The translations under genes were made by a program, and so were the position numbers. From Streptomyces cellulosae (GTDB lineage: Bacteria > Actinomycetota > Actinomycetes > Streptomycetales > Streptomycetaceae), in NCBI GenBank assembly GCA_014655195.1, contig BNBH01000008.1, positions 62,001 through 126,000 on the forward strand: a stretch of DNA of 64,000 bases, read 5' to 3'. Positions within the stretch are counted from its first letter, which is position 1. Every line of letters starts with the position of its first letter. Shown one piece after another: positions 18,927 to 28,021 of this stretch. A model generated the notes under the pieces. The model saw nothing but the letters and a program-made list of their open reading frames with translations. It searched no databases and was not told the origin of the DNA.

Positions 18927-19409
18927 ATGGGAGCGTGGGACCTCCTGCTCACCGGACTGGTGCTCCTGTTCGGTCTGTGCGGAGTGCTGGTGCCCGGTGT
19001 GCCCGGGTCCTGGCTGGTGTGGGCCGCGGTCCTGTGGTGGGCGCTGAAGGACCCGCAGGCGGTCGCGTGGTGGGTGCTGGTGGGGGCGACCGTGGTGCTG
19101 TTCCTGTCGCAGGTGATCCGCTGGGCGCTGCCGCCCCGCAGACTCCGGGAGGGCGGGGTGGACGCCGAACTGCTGACGTACGCGGGCGGCGGCTCGTTCG
19201 CGGGACTCGTCCTGCTCCCGGTGATCGGCGCGATCCCCGGCTTCCTCGCCGGGGTGTACGTCCACGAGCGGATCCGTCTCGGCCGCCGCGGGGAGGCGAG
19301 GGCGGCGGTGCGCACGGTGATGCGGTCGGGCGGGTGGAGCCTGCTCACGGAGCTGTTCACCTGCCAGCTGATCGCGGCGGCGTGGATCGGCGCGGTGTTC
19401 TTCGGCTGA
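18927..19409 (+). CDS. DUF456 small integral membrane protein
   Basis: 160 residues with about four transmembrane spans (LLLTGLVLLFGLCGVLVPG; SWLVWAAVLWWAL; WWVLVGATVVLFLSQVI; FAGLVLLPVIGAIPGFLAG) and the DUF456 glycine-rich signature GVLVPGVPGSWLVW. These proteins are widespread and of unknown function. ATG at 18927 is chosen because the hydrophobic N-terminus starts directly there; the upstream in-frame extension is basic and unsupported. Confidence 0.82.
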   Translation: MGAWDLLLTGLVLLFGLCGVLVPGVPGSWLVWAAVLWWALKDPQAVAWWVLVGATVVLFLSQVIRWALPPRRLREGGVDAELLTYAGGGSFAGLVLLPVIGAIPGFLAGVYVHERIRLGRRGEARAAVRTVMRSGGWSLLTELFTCQLIAAAWIGAVFFG

Positions 19410-19438
19410 GGCAGCCCCCAGCGGTGGGCGCCCGGCGC

Positions 19439-19942
19439 TCAAGGCCGCGGCAGCACACCCTCGTGCGCCAGCAGCGCGACTTTCCGCTCCAGCCCTCCCG
19501 CGTACCCCGTGAGGGAGCCGTCGGCGCCGATGACGCGATGGCACGGCCGCACGATCAGCAGCGGGTTCGCGCCGATGGCGCCGCCGACCGCGCGCACGGC
19601 GGCCCGGGGCGCCCCGACGCGCGCGGCGATCTCCCCGTAGGTGACGGTCCCGCCGTACGGCACGTCGTCGAGGGCGGCCCACACCTTCTCCCGGAAGGGG
19701 GTGCCGACGGCCCGCGTGGGCAGCCGGAACTCCTTGAGGTCGCCCACGAAGTACGCGGCGAGCTGCCGTTCCGCCTCCCGGAAGGGCCCGGGGTCCTGGG
19801 TCCAGTCGTCCAGGACCACGGTGGCCTTCCTCTGCCCGGGCACGGTGAGCGAGGTCAGCTCGCCGGTCGGGGCGGCGGTCAGCAGCAGGGGCCCGAGCGG
19901 GCTGTCCACGTGCGTCCAGTACGTCGTCGTCATGAGGGTCAC
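19439..19942 (-). CDS. ogt: Methylated-DNA-[protein]-cysteine S-methyltransferase
   Basis: Suicide repair enzyme that removes O6-alkyl groups from guanine. 167 residues with the active-site motif NPLLIVRPCHRVIGADGSLTGYAGG (acceptor Cys in PCHRV) and the HTH segment GTVTYGEIAARVGAPRAAVRAVG. The GTG at 19942 overlaps the Ada/AlkA stop by four bases (GTGA), so the two are translationally coupled; ATG at 19933 is an alternative start. Forms a two-gene alkylation-repair operon. Confidence 0.93.
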   Translation of the reverse strand: MTLMTTTYWTHVDSPLGPLLLTAAPTGELTSLTVPGQRKATVVLDDWTQDPGPFREAERQLAAYFVGDLKEFRLPTRAVGTPFREKVWAALDDVPYGGTVTYGEIAARVGAPRAAVRAVGGAIGANPLLIVRPCHRVIGADGSLTGYAGGLERKVALLAHEGVLPRP

Positions 19943-21312
19943 TCCAACTCCCCTGCGGCGCGCAGGTGGTTCAGGGCGTACGAGCGCCAGGGGCGCCAGC
20001 TGTCGGGGGCGTCGAGGCCGGGCGGGGCCACGTCGGGGTCACCGAGCGCACGGGTGCGGATCTCGGCGATCGTGCGGTCGTCGAGGCCGGGGACGGCGGC
20101 GAGGGCGTCCCGCGCCGCGTCCCGGTCGTCGCCGGGTCCGAGCCGTACGGCGCCGTCGGCGAGGGCGGCGGTGAGCGCGCCCAGGGTGCCGTCGGGTTCG
20201 GCGCCCGCGAGGACGGCGGCCTCGGGGAACAGGTGGGTCAGCCCGCCGCAGGGCGCGTCGAGCCGTTTGCCGTAGCGGCGGACCAGATCGGCGGCCGTGT
20301 CGCGGCCCACGAGCGCCCGTACGGCGACCTCGTCGGGGTCGGCGGCGCCGGGCGAGCGCAGTCCGGGGCGGGCGGCGACGAGCGGGGCGAGCCGGCCGTC
20401 GGCGCCGAGGCGCTCGTCGACGGCGTACGGGTCGGCGTCCAGGTCGAACAGCCGGCGCAGCCGCTGTACGGCGGTGGTCAGGTCGCGCAGGTCGGTGAGG
20501 TGGACGCGGGCGTCGAGCCAGCCGCCGGCACCCGTGTCCGCGCGCTCCTCGACGGCGGCGATGCCGGTCCCGTAGGGGAGGCGCAGGGTGCGCCGGTAGA
20601 CGCGGGCGCCGGGCGTCCCGGTCATCTCCTCGACGCCGGGGACGGCCTCGCGTTCCAGCAGGTCGAAGAGGGGACGCGCCTGGTAGGGGCCCCGGTGGGC
20701 GAGGCGCAGGGGCACTCCGGCGGTGGGGGCGCCGGGGCGGGGCCGGCCCTTGCGGGGCGCGGCGGCGCGCAGTCCGGTGGGCGTGGTGGCGTACACGGCT
20801 CGGACGGTGTCGTTGAACTGCCGCACGCTGGCGAAACCGGCCGCCCAGGCCACCTCCGTGACCGGCAGGCCGGTGGTCTGGAGGAGTACGCGCGCGGTGT
20901 GGGCGCGCTGCGCGCGGGCGAGCGCGACCGGTCCGGCGCCCAGCTCCGCGGTGAGCTGCCGCTGCACCTGGCGGGCGCTGTAGCCGAGGCGCGCGGCGAG
21001 CCCGACGACGCCCTCGCGGTCGACGACGCCGTCGGCGATGAGACGCATGGCGCGGCCCACGGCGTCGGCCCGCACGTTCCACTCGGCGGAGCCGGGCACG
21101 GCGTCGGGGCGGCAGCGCCGGCAGGCCCGGAAACCGGCGCCCTGGGCCGCGGCGGCGGTCGGGAAGAAGCGCACGTGGGCGCGTTTGGGGGTGACGGCGG
21201 GGCAGCTGGGCCGGCAGTAGATGCCGGTGGTCTCGACGGCGAAGAAGAACACGCCGTCGAACCGCGCGTCCCGGCTGCGCACCGCCTCGTACCTGCTGTC
21301 CTCGTCCGTCAT
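19939..21312 (-). CDS. Ada/AlkA fusion: methyl sensor, AraC HTH and DNA glycosylase
   Basis: 457 residues in three parts. The N-terminal Ada zinc domain has C33, C37, C64 and C67 (YCRPSCPAV, ACRRCRP), where the first Cys takes methyl from phosphotriesters. Residues 80-185 are an AraC-type HTH (GLAARLGYSARQVQRQL; VTEVAWAAGFASVRQFND). The C-terminal half is an AlkA-type 3-methyladenine glycosylase (AlkA N domain, LDADPYAVDERLG, helix-hairpin-helix near AAVPGLDDRTIAEIR, and WRPWRSYALNHL). The loop after the hairpin is shorter than in E. coli AlkA, and the catalytic Asp is probably within GDPDV. ATG at 21312 begins the Ada domain. Expected to autoregulate the operon when alkylated. Confidence 0.92.
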   Translation of the reverse strand: MTDEDSRYEAVRSRDARFDGVFFFAVETTGIYCRPSCPAVTPKRAHVRFFPTAAAAQGAGFRACRRCRPDAVPGSAEWNVRADAVGRAMRLIADGVVDREGVVGLAARLGYSARQVQRQLTAELGAGPVALARAQRAHTARVLLQTTGLPVTEVAWAAGFASVRQFNDTVRAVYATTPTGLRAAAPRKGRPRPGAPTAGVPLRLAHRGPYQARPLFDLLEREAVPGVEEMTGTPGARVYRRTLRLPYGTGIAAVEERADTGAGGWLDARVHLTDLRDLTTAVQRLRRLFDLDADPYAVDERLGADGRLAPLVAARPGLRSPGAADPDEVAVRALVGRDTAADLVRRYGKRLDAPCGGLTHLFPEAAVLAGAEPDGTLGALTAALADGAVRLGPGDDRDAARDALAAVPGLDDRTIAEIRTRALGDPDVAPPGLDAPDSWRPWRSYALNHLRAAGELE

Positions 21313-21444
21313 ACGGTCCAGTGTCCCCTGGCGGGGAGCGCCCGGCTGGCGGAAATCGGACATGGAGTCCGAGGGGCGCCGCGTGCGCGTGTTTGACCCT
21401 GACACGGTGAGAAGGTCTTCACTGGCGTGCCAGGAGGTGCTCCG

Positions 21445-22128
21445 ATGACCACGCCCAAGGCGGAGACGACGACAACATCACGGGTGCTCGCGGGACTGCG
21501 GCACGACGACTCCTCGGTACGGCTGCGCGCGGCGCTGGCTGCCGGGTCGGACCCGGACCCGGGGTTCGTGGAGCCGCTGGTGGAGCGGTGCGGGGTGGAA
21601 CCCGTGTTCCATGTGCGGGACATGCTGACGTGGGCCCTGACCCGGCACCCGCAGACGGTGACGGTGCCGCGGGTCCTGGCCGAGCTGCGGTCGCCGGACG
21701 CCCGGGCGCGGAGCCAGGCGCTGCACACCCTGTCGAAGATCGGGGACCGCAGTGTGTGGCCGGAGCTTTCCCGGTCGCTGCTGACCGACCCGGACGACGA
21801 GGTGGCGCGGACCGCCTGGCGTACGGCGGTGCTGCTGGCGCCGGAGGACGAGGCGGCGGAGCTTGCCCGGGTGCTGGTGTCGCAGCTCGGGCGGGGTGGC
21901 CGGGAGACGCAGCTGAGTCTGAGCCGGGCGCTGATCGAGCTGGGCGAGCTCGCGGTCCCGCCGGTGCTGGCCGGGGCGGCGGACCATCCGGACCCTCGGG
22001 TACGGGCGCACGCGCTCGCGACGGAGCGGCTGCGGCGCGACCCTGAGGCGGGGTTCGCGTACGCGGTGGAGGAGGCGAAGCGCGTGGTGTCGCCGGGGCC
22101 GGACGGGCCTCCCGGTGAGGAGGAGTGA
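21445..22128 (+). CDS. HEAT-repeat protein
   Basis: 227 residues of paired helices in HEAT-like units (SSVRLRAALAAG, ARARSQALHTLSKIGD, DEVARTAWRTAVLLAP, PRVRAHALATERLRRDP). No catalytic motif, signal peptide or membrane segment. A perfect AGGAGG lies 7 bases ahead of the ATG at 21445. Its stop lies just before the start of the MerR/HEAT gene, so the two form an operon and probably interact. Function unknown. Confidence 0.82.
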   Translation: MTTPKAETTTTSRVLAGLRHDDSSVRLRAALAAGSDPDPGFVEPLVERCGVEPVFHVRDMLTWALTRHPQTVTVPRVLAELRSPDARARSQALHTLSKIGDRSVWPELSRSLLTDPDDEVARTAWRTAVLLAPEDEAAELARVLVSQLGRGGRETQLSLSRALIELGELAVPPVLAGAADHPDPRVRAHALATERLRRDPEAGFAYAVEEAKRVVSPGPDGPPGEEE

Positions 22129-22135
22129 GGCGGGG

Positions 22136-23140
22136 GTGCTGATCGGTGAGGTGGCGCGGCGGTCCGGGGTGAGCCCCCGGATGCTGCGCCACTACGAGTC
22201 GCTGGGGCTTGTGCGGCCGACGGGCCGTACGGCGGCCGGGTACCGCGCGTACACGGAGGAGGACATCCGGCGGATCTTCCACGTGGAGAGCCTGCGGTCG
22301 CTGGGTCTTTCGCTGCGGGACGTGGGCCGCGCCCTGGACGACCCCGGCTTCACGCCGTCCGGTCTGGTCGCGGACCTGGCGCGGCGGACGCGGGAGCGCA
22401 TCGCGCGGGAGACGGAGCTGCTGACCCGGCTCCAGCGGATCGACGCGGCGGAACCGGCCGACTGGCAGGAGGTCCTCCAGGTCGTCGCGCTGCTGCGGAA
22501 CCTGCGGTCGGGGGACGCGGGGATGCGGCAGCGGGCGGCCCTGTCGTCGGTGGACACGGCGCCGGTGCCGGTGGAGGCGCTGGTGGAGGCGGTGCTCAGC
22601 GAGACGGACCCGAATGTGGCGGGCGCCCTGCGGTGGGCGCTGGCCCAGGCGGGCGAACGGGGCGCGGAGCTGCTGGCGGCGGGGCTGGGGTCGGCGCTGC
22701 CGGAGGTGCGGGGGCGGGCGGTGCGGTGCCTGGCGGAGATCCCGGGCGAGCGGGCCACGGCGCTGCTGCGGGAGGCGCTCGGGGACGCGGACCCGTCGGT
22801 GCGCCGGACGGCGGCGCTGGAGCTGGGGGCCCGCGGGGTGGCGGAGGCGATGCCGGAGCTGGTCTGCATGGTCGTCGAGGAGGCGAACGACGTCGACGCG
22901 GCGGACGCGCTGGGGACGCTGGCGGGGGACGCGGAGGTGGCGGACCGGATCGTGACGGCGCTGTCGGACCACCTGGGGGATGCCGCCCTGGACCCGCCGG
23001 CGCGCCGCCGTCTGACGCAGGCCCTCGCCGAGATCCCGGGCCCGGCGGCCACGGACACGCTGAAGGCGCTGACCGGGGACGGGGACCGGGCGGTGGCGCT
23101 GACGGCGCGGTACGTGCTGGAGCTGCGGGAACAGGGCTGA
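22136..23140 (+). CDS. MerR-family regulator fused to HEAT repeats
   Basis: 334 residues. The N-terminal MerR winged HTH is clear (LIGEVARRSGVSPRMLRHYES ... YRAYTEEDIRRIFHVESLRSLG, residues 1-70), followed by a dimerisation coiled coil (LARRTRERIARETELLTRLQRI). The remaining 200 residues are HEAT repeats (ALRWALAQAGERGAELLAAG; VRRTAALELGARGVAEAMP), matching the fold of the protein just upstream. GTG at 22136 is 10 bases after AGGAGGAG; GTG at 22115 is possible but lacks a ribosome site. Usual MerR proteins end in short ligand domains, so a HEAT platform is unusual. Confidence 0.85.
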   Translation: MLIGEVARRSGVSPRMLRHYESLGLVRPTGRTAAGYRAYTEEDIRRIFHVESLRSLGLSLRDVGRALDDPGFTPSGLVADLARRTRERIARETELLTRLQRIDAAEPADWQEVLQVVALLRNLRSGDAGMRQRAALSSVDTAPVPVEALVEAVLSETDPNVAGALRWALAQAGERGAELLAAGLGSALPEVRGRAVRCLAEIPGERATALLREALGDADPSVRRTAALELGARGVAEAMPELVCMVVEEANDVDAADALGTLAGDAEVADRIVTALSDHLGDAALDPPARRRLTQALAEIPGPAATDTLKALTGDGDRAVALTARYVLELREQG

Positions 23141-23197
23141 ACCGCCCCACCGGGCGCCGCGGAGGGCACCCGGCAGGGGGTTCTGGTGTCGGGGGTG

Positions 23198-24307
23198 TCA
23201 GCGGATGCGCCCCCGCTTGGCCTCCATGGCGGCCTTGCCGAGGGCGCCCTTGCGCTTCCACTCCCTGCGGAGCTCGGCGCGGACGCGGGCGTCGGTCTTG
23301 GCCACGATGTACTGGTTCTCCCGGAGCAGCTTGCGGTAGCTGTCCAGACGGCGCTGCGGCAGCTCGCCCGCCTCGAGGGCGTCGAGGACGGCACAGCCGG
23401 GTTCGCTCTCGTGGGCGCAGTCGTGGAACCGGCAGTTCTCGGCGAGGTCCTGGATCTCGGAGAAGACCTGGCCGACACCGGTGCCGGCGTCCCACAGGCC
23501 GACGCCCCGCAGACCGGGGGTGTCGATGAGGACTCCCCCGCCCGGCAGCAGGAGCAGGTTGCGGGTCGTGGTGGTGTGACGGCCCTTGCCGTCGACGTCC
23601 CGGGTGGCCCGGACCTCCATCACGTCCTCACCGAGGAGGGCGTTGGCCAGGGTCGACTTGCCGGCGCCGGACTGCCCGAGCAGAACCGAGGTCCCGCCGG
23701 CGACGATCGCGGCGAGCACGTCGGTCCCCTCGCCGTCCCGCGCGCTGACGGTGAGGACGGGCACGCCGGGGGCGGTCGTCTCGACGTCCTGCACGAGGTG
23801 CGACCGGGTCACCTCGTCCGGTACGAGGTCGGCCTTGGTGAGCACCACGACCGGCTGCGCCCCTGACTCCCACGCCAGCGCGAGGAACCGCTCGATCCGG
23901 GCGAGGTCGAGCTCGGCGGCGAGGGACACGGCGACGACGGCCTGGTCGACGTTGGCGGCGAGGATCTGCCCCTCGGACCGCTTGGAGGAGGTGGACCGCA
24001 CGAACGCGGTACGGCGCGGCAGCAGCGTGCGCACGTAACGTGGGCGGGCGCCCTCGGGGTCGACGGCGGCCCAGTCCCCCGTGCAGACGACCTTCATGGG
24101 GTCACGGGGCACGACGTACTCGGTGTCGGCCCGGATCACCCCGTCCGGGGTGGCCATGTCACACAGCCCCCGGTCGACCCGGACCACGCGCCCGGGCACG
24201 AGCCCCTGAGCGGCGTACGGGGCGAAGGCGTCCGCCCAGTCCTCGTCCCAGCCGTAAGGAGCGAGGGCGTGCGAGGAGGCGGAGGCGGAAGAAGAGGAGG
24301 AATTCAA
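23198..24307 (-). CDS. rsgA: Ribosome small-subunit-dependent GTPase RsgA
   Basis: Circularly permuted GTPase that checks late 30S subunit maturation. 369 residues: OB-fold N-terminus, G4 motif TKAD (157-160) ahead of the P-loop GQSGAGKST (211-219), G3 DTPG (262-265), and a C-terminal zinc site C292-x4-C297-x-H299-x5-C305. The apparent start is TTG at 24307 with no strong ribosome site; no ATG or GTG lies closer, so the start is uncertain. A 23-codon ORF with a good ribosome site ends 63 bases upstream. Convergent with the MerR/HEAT gene. Confidence 0.92.
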   Translation of the reverse strand: MNSSSSSASASSHALAPYGWDEDWADAFAPYAAQGLVPGRVVRVDRGLCDMATPDGVIRADTEYVVPRDPMKVVCTGDWAAVDPEGARPRYVRTLLPRRTAFVRSTSSKRSEGQILAANVDQAVVAVSLAAELDLARIERFLALAWESGAQPVVVLTKADLVPDEVTRSHLVQDVETTAPGVPVLTVSARDGEGTDVLAAIVAGGTSVLLGQSGAGKSTLANALLGEDVMEVRATRDVDGKGRHTTTTRNLLLLPGGGVLIDTPGLRGVGLWDAGTGVGQVFSEIQDLAENCRFHDCAHESEPGCAVLDALEAGELPQRRLDSYRKLLRENQYIVAKTDARVRAELRREWKRKGALGKAAMEAKRGRIR

Positions 24308-24370
24308 GGGAAACCCTTCGAAGGGCGGCCCCGGCGGCGCGTGTTGACGAACGCGCGGAGTGAGACGAGG

Positions 24371-24442
24371 TCAGCCGGAGACCACGGAGGTGAACGAGAC
24401 GAACGACTGGATGCGGGCACGGCCCGTCACGGAGACAGCCAT
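24371..24442 (-). CDS. Putative 23-residue leader peptide upstream of rsgA
   Basis: ATG at 24442, stop at 24371, reading MAVSVTGRARIQSFVSFTSV and then VSG. A strong ribosome site (GGGAGGTG) sits 6-7 bases ahead, better than the one in front of rsgA itself. It lies on the same strand, 63 bases ahead of rsgA's apparent TTG start. The peptide is neutral to basic with no cysteine. It could be a regulatory uORF coupling ribosome status to RsgA synthesis. I do not recognise a family. Confidence 0.45.
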   Translation of the reverse strand: MAVSVTGRARIQSFVSFTSVVSG

Positions 24443-24653
24443 CGGTCACACCTCCCGGAATTCCTCGCCACGAACGGCACCACTGCACGGGCGCCTTGCC
24501 GACTCGGCACACATTAGAGGGCGCGGGGGCACCCCGCCATCTCTTTTCCCGGCACGCCGCTCGGGGAACGCGCGGGTGGCGAACCGCCCCGTGTCAGTGC
24601 CGGCTGTTACACCCACAGGTGAGGCGCACACATCCACTTCGGAGAGGAAGTCC

Positions 24654-25148
24654 GTGTCGAAAGCACCTGAGGACCGATCCGCCCCCTTGACCCCCGTCCG
24701 TCACGGCGCCGGGGCCGTGCCGCACATCGTCGGGGCGCATCTCTACCTCGAGGACCCGGCCGGGCGCGTGCTGCTCGGTCTGCGGCATCACAACTCCGCC
24801 TTCGCGCCGCACACATGGCACTTCCTCGCCGGGCACTGCGAGCAGGAGAGCGCGGTGCTCTGTCTGGTACGTGAGGCCGAGGAGGAGGCCGGGCTGTGTA
24901 TCGGTCCGCGGGACGTGGAGTTCGTACACGTACTGCACCAGCTCCCCGGGCCCGGTCGGCGGCCACGGCTTCAGCTGGTCTTCCGGGCCCGTGCCTGGAC
25001 GGGGGTGCCGGAGGTGCGGGAGCCGGACAAGTGTCTCGCGTGGCAGTGGTGGGACCCGGACGCCCTGCCCGAGCGGGTCGTCCCGTACACGCGTGAGGCC
25101 ATCGCCCATATCCGTGCCGGGCGCCCGTACTCGGAGGCGGGGTGGTAG
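24654..25148 (+). CDS. Nudix hydrolase-family protein
   Basis: 164 residues. The Nudix box is recognisable as GHCEQESAVLCLVREAEEEAGL, but the first conserved Glu (G-x5-E) is Ser; the REAEEEAG part that binds metal is intact. Preceded by HIVGAHLYLEDPAGRVLLGL and followed by LQLVFRARAWTG and WQWWDPDALPE, typical of MutT-like sanitising enzymes. GTG at 24654 has ggagaggaag upstream. Substrate unknown; the box deviation may alter rather than abolish activity. Confidence 0.85.
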   Translation: MSKAPEDRSAPLTPVRHGAGAVPHIVGAHLYLEDPAGRVLLGLRHHNSAFAPHTWHFLAGHCEQESAVLCLVREAEEEAGLCIGPRDVEFVHVLHQLPGPGRRPRLQLVFRARAWTGVPEVREPDKCLAWQWWDPDALPERVVPYTREAIAHIRAGRPYSEAGW

Positions 25149-25296
25149 CGCACCCGTGACCCCGTGGAAGAAATCCCGCGCTTCTCCGGCGCCGATGTCG
25201 GATTTCCGTTGCCCGGCGGGGGCCGGCTGGATCGGACGGAGCAGCGTCGTTCAGCGTTGCGGAGGTCATTCGTACACCTCGGTGCCCTCGCACCGC

Positions 25297-26919
25297 ATGG
25301 GAGACATTTCCTTGAGTGCTTCGCAACAGGCCGCCGTGGGCGGTCGGAGTCGGACTGCCGTCGTCGCCCTGGCTTGTGCCGGTGTGTTCGTCGCTTATCT
25401 GCCGGTGACCACCGTCGCCGTCAGTCTGCCGGTGCTGCAGCGTGAACTGGGCGCGTCCACCGCCCAGTTGTCCTGGGTGCAGGACGCCTTCGTGCTGCCG
25501 GTCGCCGCGTTGATCCTGACCGCCGGTGTGGTCGGTGACGTATTCGGGCGCAAGTAGGTGTTCCAGGCCGGTATGGCGCTGTGCGCGGTGGGTGCGTCGG
25601 TGTCGCTGTGCGCCAACTCGGTTCAGGTCGTGTGGGCCGGCCAGGTGCTCGCCGGCGCCGGGGCCGCTGCCTTGCTGCCCGTGACCCTCGCGCTCATCAG
25701 CCAGGCCGTGCCCGACCCGCGTGAGCGGGGCAAGTACATCGGCTACTGGACCACCTGCATGATGGCCGCGATGGTCGTCGGGCCGCTGATGGCCGGCACC
25801 GTCGTCGCGCACACCGGCTGGCGGTGGATCTTCCTGCTGACGATCCCGGTCGCCCTGGTGACCATGGTGTTCGCGGCGCGGCTGCTCACCGAGTCGAGGG
25901 CCGCGCACGGCCGCGGGCTCGACCGGCCCGGGCAGGTCACCGCCGCCGTGGCCATCACCGCGCTGGTGTACGGCGTCATCGAGGGCGGCGCGGCCTCCTT
26001 CACCGAGCCGCGCACCCTCGTCGCGCTCGCCGTCGCCCTGGTGGCCGGCGTCGCGTTCGTGCTGGTCGAGCGGCGCAGCGGTACGCCGATGCTGGACCTG
26101 TCGCTGTTCCGCAGCCGCCCGTTCACCGCCGCCGCGCTGGTCGCCCTGGTCAGCTTCCTCTGTCTGATCGGCTTCTTCTTCGTCCTGAGCCTGTACCTCG
26201 GCATGGTGCAGCGCCTGGACACCTGGGACGCGGGCGTGCGGCTCGTCCTCGTCAACATCGTGTCGATGGTCCTGGGTGTGGTGATGGGCCGGGTCATGGG
26301 GCGCGTCTCACCGCGCGTGCTGATCACCTCCGGGCTGTTGATCGCCGCGGCCGCTCTGGTGTCGATGACCACCCTCGACGCCGGCACGCCCTTCTGGTCA
26401 CTCGCCTGGCGGCTGATGCTGCTCGGGCTCGGTCTGGGCATCGCGTTCCCCTGCATCACCAGTACGGCCGTCGCGGCGGTGGAGCCCCGGCAGGCGGGCA
26501 TGGCGGCGGCCGGCAACAACGCCTTCCGCCAGGTCGGCGGCGCGCTCGGCCCCGCCGTGCTCGGCGCCCTGCACACCACCACCGCGACGGACGCCCTGCC
26601 CGGGCGGCTCGCCGAGTCGGGGGTCTCCGACGGCGTGGCGGAGCGGGTCGTCGCCGCCGTGCGCGAGGGCGGGTTGGGCGCGGCGAGCGGGCCGGAGTTC
26701 GCCTCGGTGGCCGGCCCGGTGAACAGCGCGGTTTCGGAGGCGTTCCTGGAGGGGCTGCGGTTCTGTCTGACGGTGTCGTCCGCGTTGCTGGTGCTGGCGG
26801 CCGTGGCCGCGGTCGTGCTGCTGCGGCAGCGTCCGGGGGTGAGGTCCGGCGGCACGGTCGTCTCACGGCAGGACAGCCCCGTCGAGCGGCCGACGGCGGC
26901 CGAGCAGGCGGGACGCTGA
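25297..26919 (+). pseudogene. DHA2-type MFS drug exporter interrupted by an in-frame amber codon
   Basis: Drug:proton antiporter family with about 14 membrane spans. The first part (from MGDISLSASQQAAV at 25297, or TTG at 25312) runs through motif D and ends inside motif A at DVFGRK followed by TAG (25555-25557). Translation then continues unshifted as VFQAGMALCAVG ... to 26919. One base change (TAG from AAG, giving FGRKKVF) would restore about 540 residues. GTG directly follows TAG, so re-initiation is conceivable, but motif A would then be split and the downstream part would lack its first two helices. A double AsnC regulator follows. Confidence 0.85.
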
Positions 26920-26995
26920 CCCCTCTCCGTACGATGATCCGCGGACGCCTCCCCGCGGTACCGGCGCGGGGGTGCCGCTCAGCCAGGAGTGGGCC

Positions 26996-28003
26996 GTGAA
27001 CCATGTGACACCCGCCGGCCACGGCGGCCCCCACTCCCCCGCCGCCCTGGACGAGCTCGATCTGCGGCTGCTGCAGGCCCTGGAGCTGGACGGGCGGGCG
27101 CCGTTCAGCCGGATCGCGCAGGTGCTCGGGGTGTCCGACCAGACCGTGGCGCGGCGGGTGCGCAGGCTGCGCGGCGCCGCGAACCTCCGCATCACCGGCA
27201 TGGTGGACGACAGCCGGCTCGGCCGGGCCGGCTGGATCGTCCGGCTGGGCTGCGGCCCCGGCCGGGCGTCCCGCCTCGCCGCCACCCTGGCCGGCCGCTC
27301 CGACACCCACTACGTCGACATCGCCGCCGGCGGCACCGAGGTCATCTGCGCCATCACGCCCCGCTCCCGGCAGGAGCGCGACGACCTGCTCCTCGAACGG
27401 CTCCGTGGCACACCCCACCTCACCACCGTCAGCGCCCACTGCGTCCTGCACACCTACTACGGCAACTCCCTGCGCTGGCTGCGCAAGATCAGCGCGCTCG
27501 ACCCGGAGCAGGAGCGCGCCCTGCGGCCCCCCGCGCCCTCCCCCGACCTCACCGACGACCCGTACGTCCCGGACGCCACCGACCTCGCGATGCTGGAGCT
27601 ACTGCGGGTGGACGGGCGAGCCGGGGCGGCCGAGCTGCAGCGGGCGACCGGCCGTTCGGAGGCCGCCGTACGCAAACGGCTGGAGCGGCTGCGCGCCACG
27701 GGGGTGCTGCACATCGCCGTGGAGTACGACCACGAGCCTCTCGGGCAGAGTGTCGAGGCGCTGGTGTGGCTGACGGTCGCCCCCGGCGGGCTCGCCGAGG
27801 CGGGGCGGGCGCTCGCCGCACGGCCGGAGGTGCGGTTCGCGGCGGCGGTCACCGGACGGACCAACCTCGCGCTGTCGGCGCTGTGCCGGGACCCGCAGCA
27901 GCTGTACGCGTTCCTCACCGAGCAGGTGGGGGCGCTGGCCGGGGTCCAGGCGGTGGAGACGGTGCTGACCCTGCGGCGGGTCAAGGCGCTCACCGTGAGC
28001 TGA
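26996..28003 (+). CDS. Lrp/AsnC regulator with two tandem modules
   Basis: 335 residues, about twice the usual 150-170. Each half has an AsnC HTH (first LDELDLRLLQALELDGRAPF and SDQTVARRVRRLRG; second ATDLAMLELLRVDGRAGAAE and RSEAAVRKRLERLRATG) and an effector region (AGWIVRLGCGPGRASRLAAT; VEALVWLTVAPGGLAEAGRA). GTG at 26996 follows ccaggagtgggcc. It lies 76 bases after the MFS gene on the same strand, so it probably controls that pump. If the pump is truly dead, the regulator is an orphan. Confidence 0.88.
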   Translation: MNHVTPAGHGGPHSPAALDELDLRLLQALELDGRAPFSRIAQVLGVSDQTVARRVRRLRGAANLRITGMVDDSRLGRAGWIVRLGCGPGRASRLAATLAGRSDTHYVDIAAGGTEVICAITPRSRQERDDLLLERLRGTPHLTTVSAHCVLHTYYGNSLRWLRKISALDPEQERALRPPAPSPDLTDDPYVPDATDLAMLELLRVDGRAGAAELQRATGRSEAAVRKRLERLRATGVLHIAVEYDHEPLGQSVEALVWLTVAPGGLAEAGRALAARPEVRFAAAVTGRTNLALSALCRDPQQLYAFLTEQVGALAGVQAVETVLTLRRVKALTVS

Positions 28004-28021
28004 ATCCCCGCTTGCCTCGGT

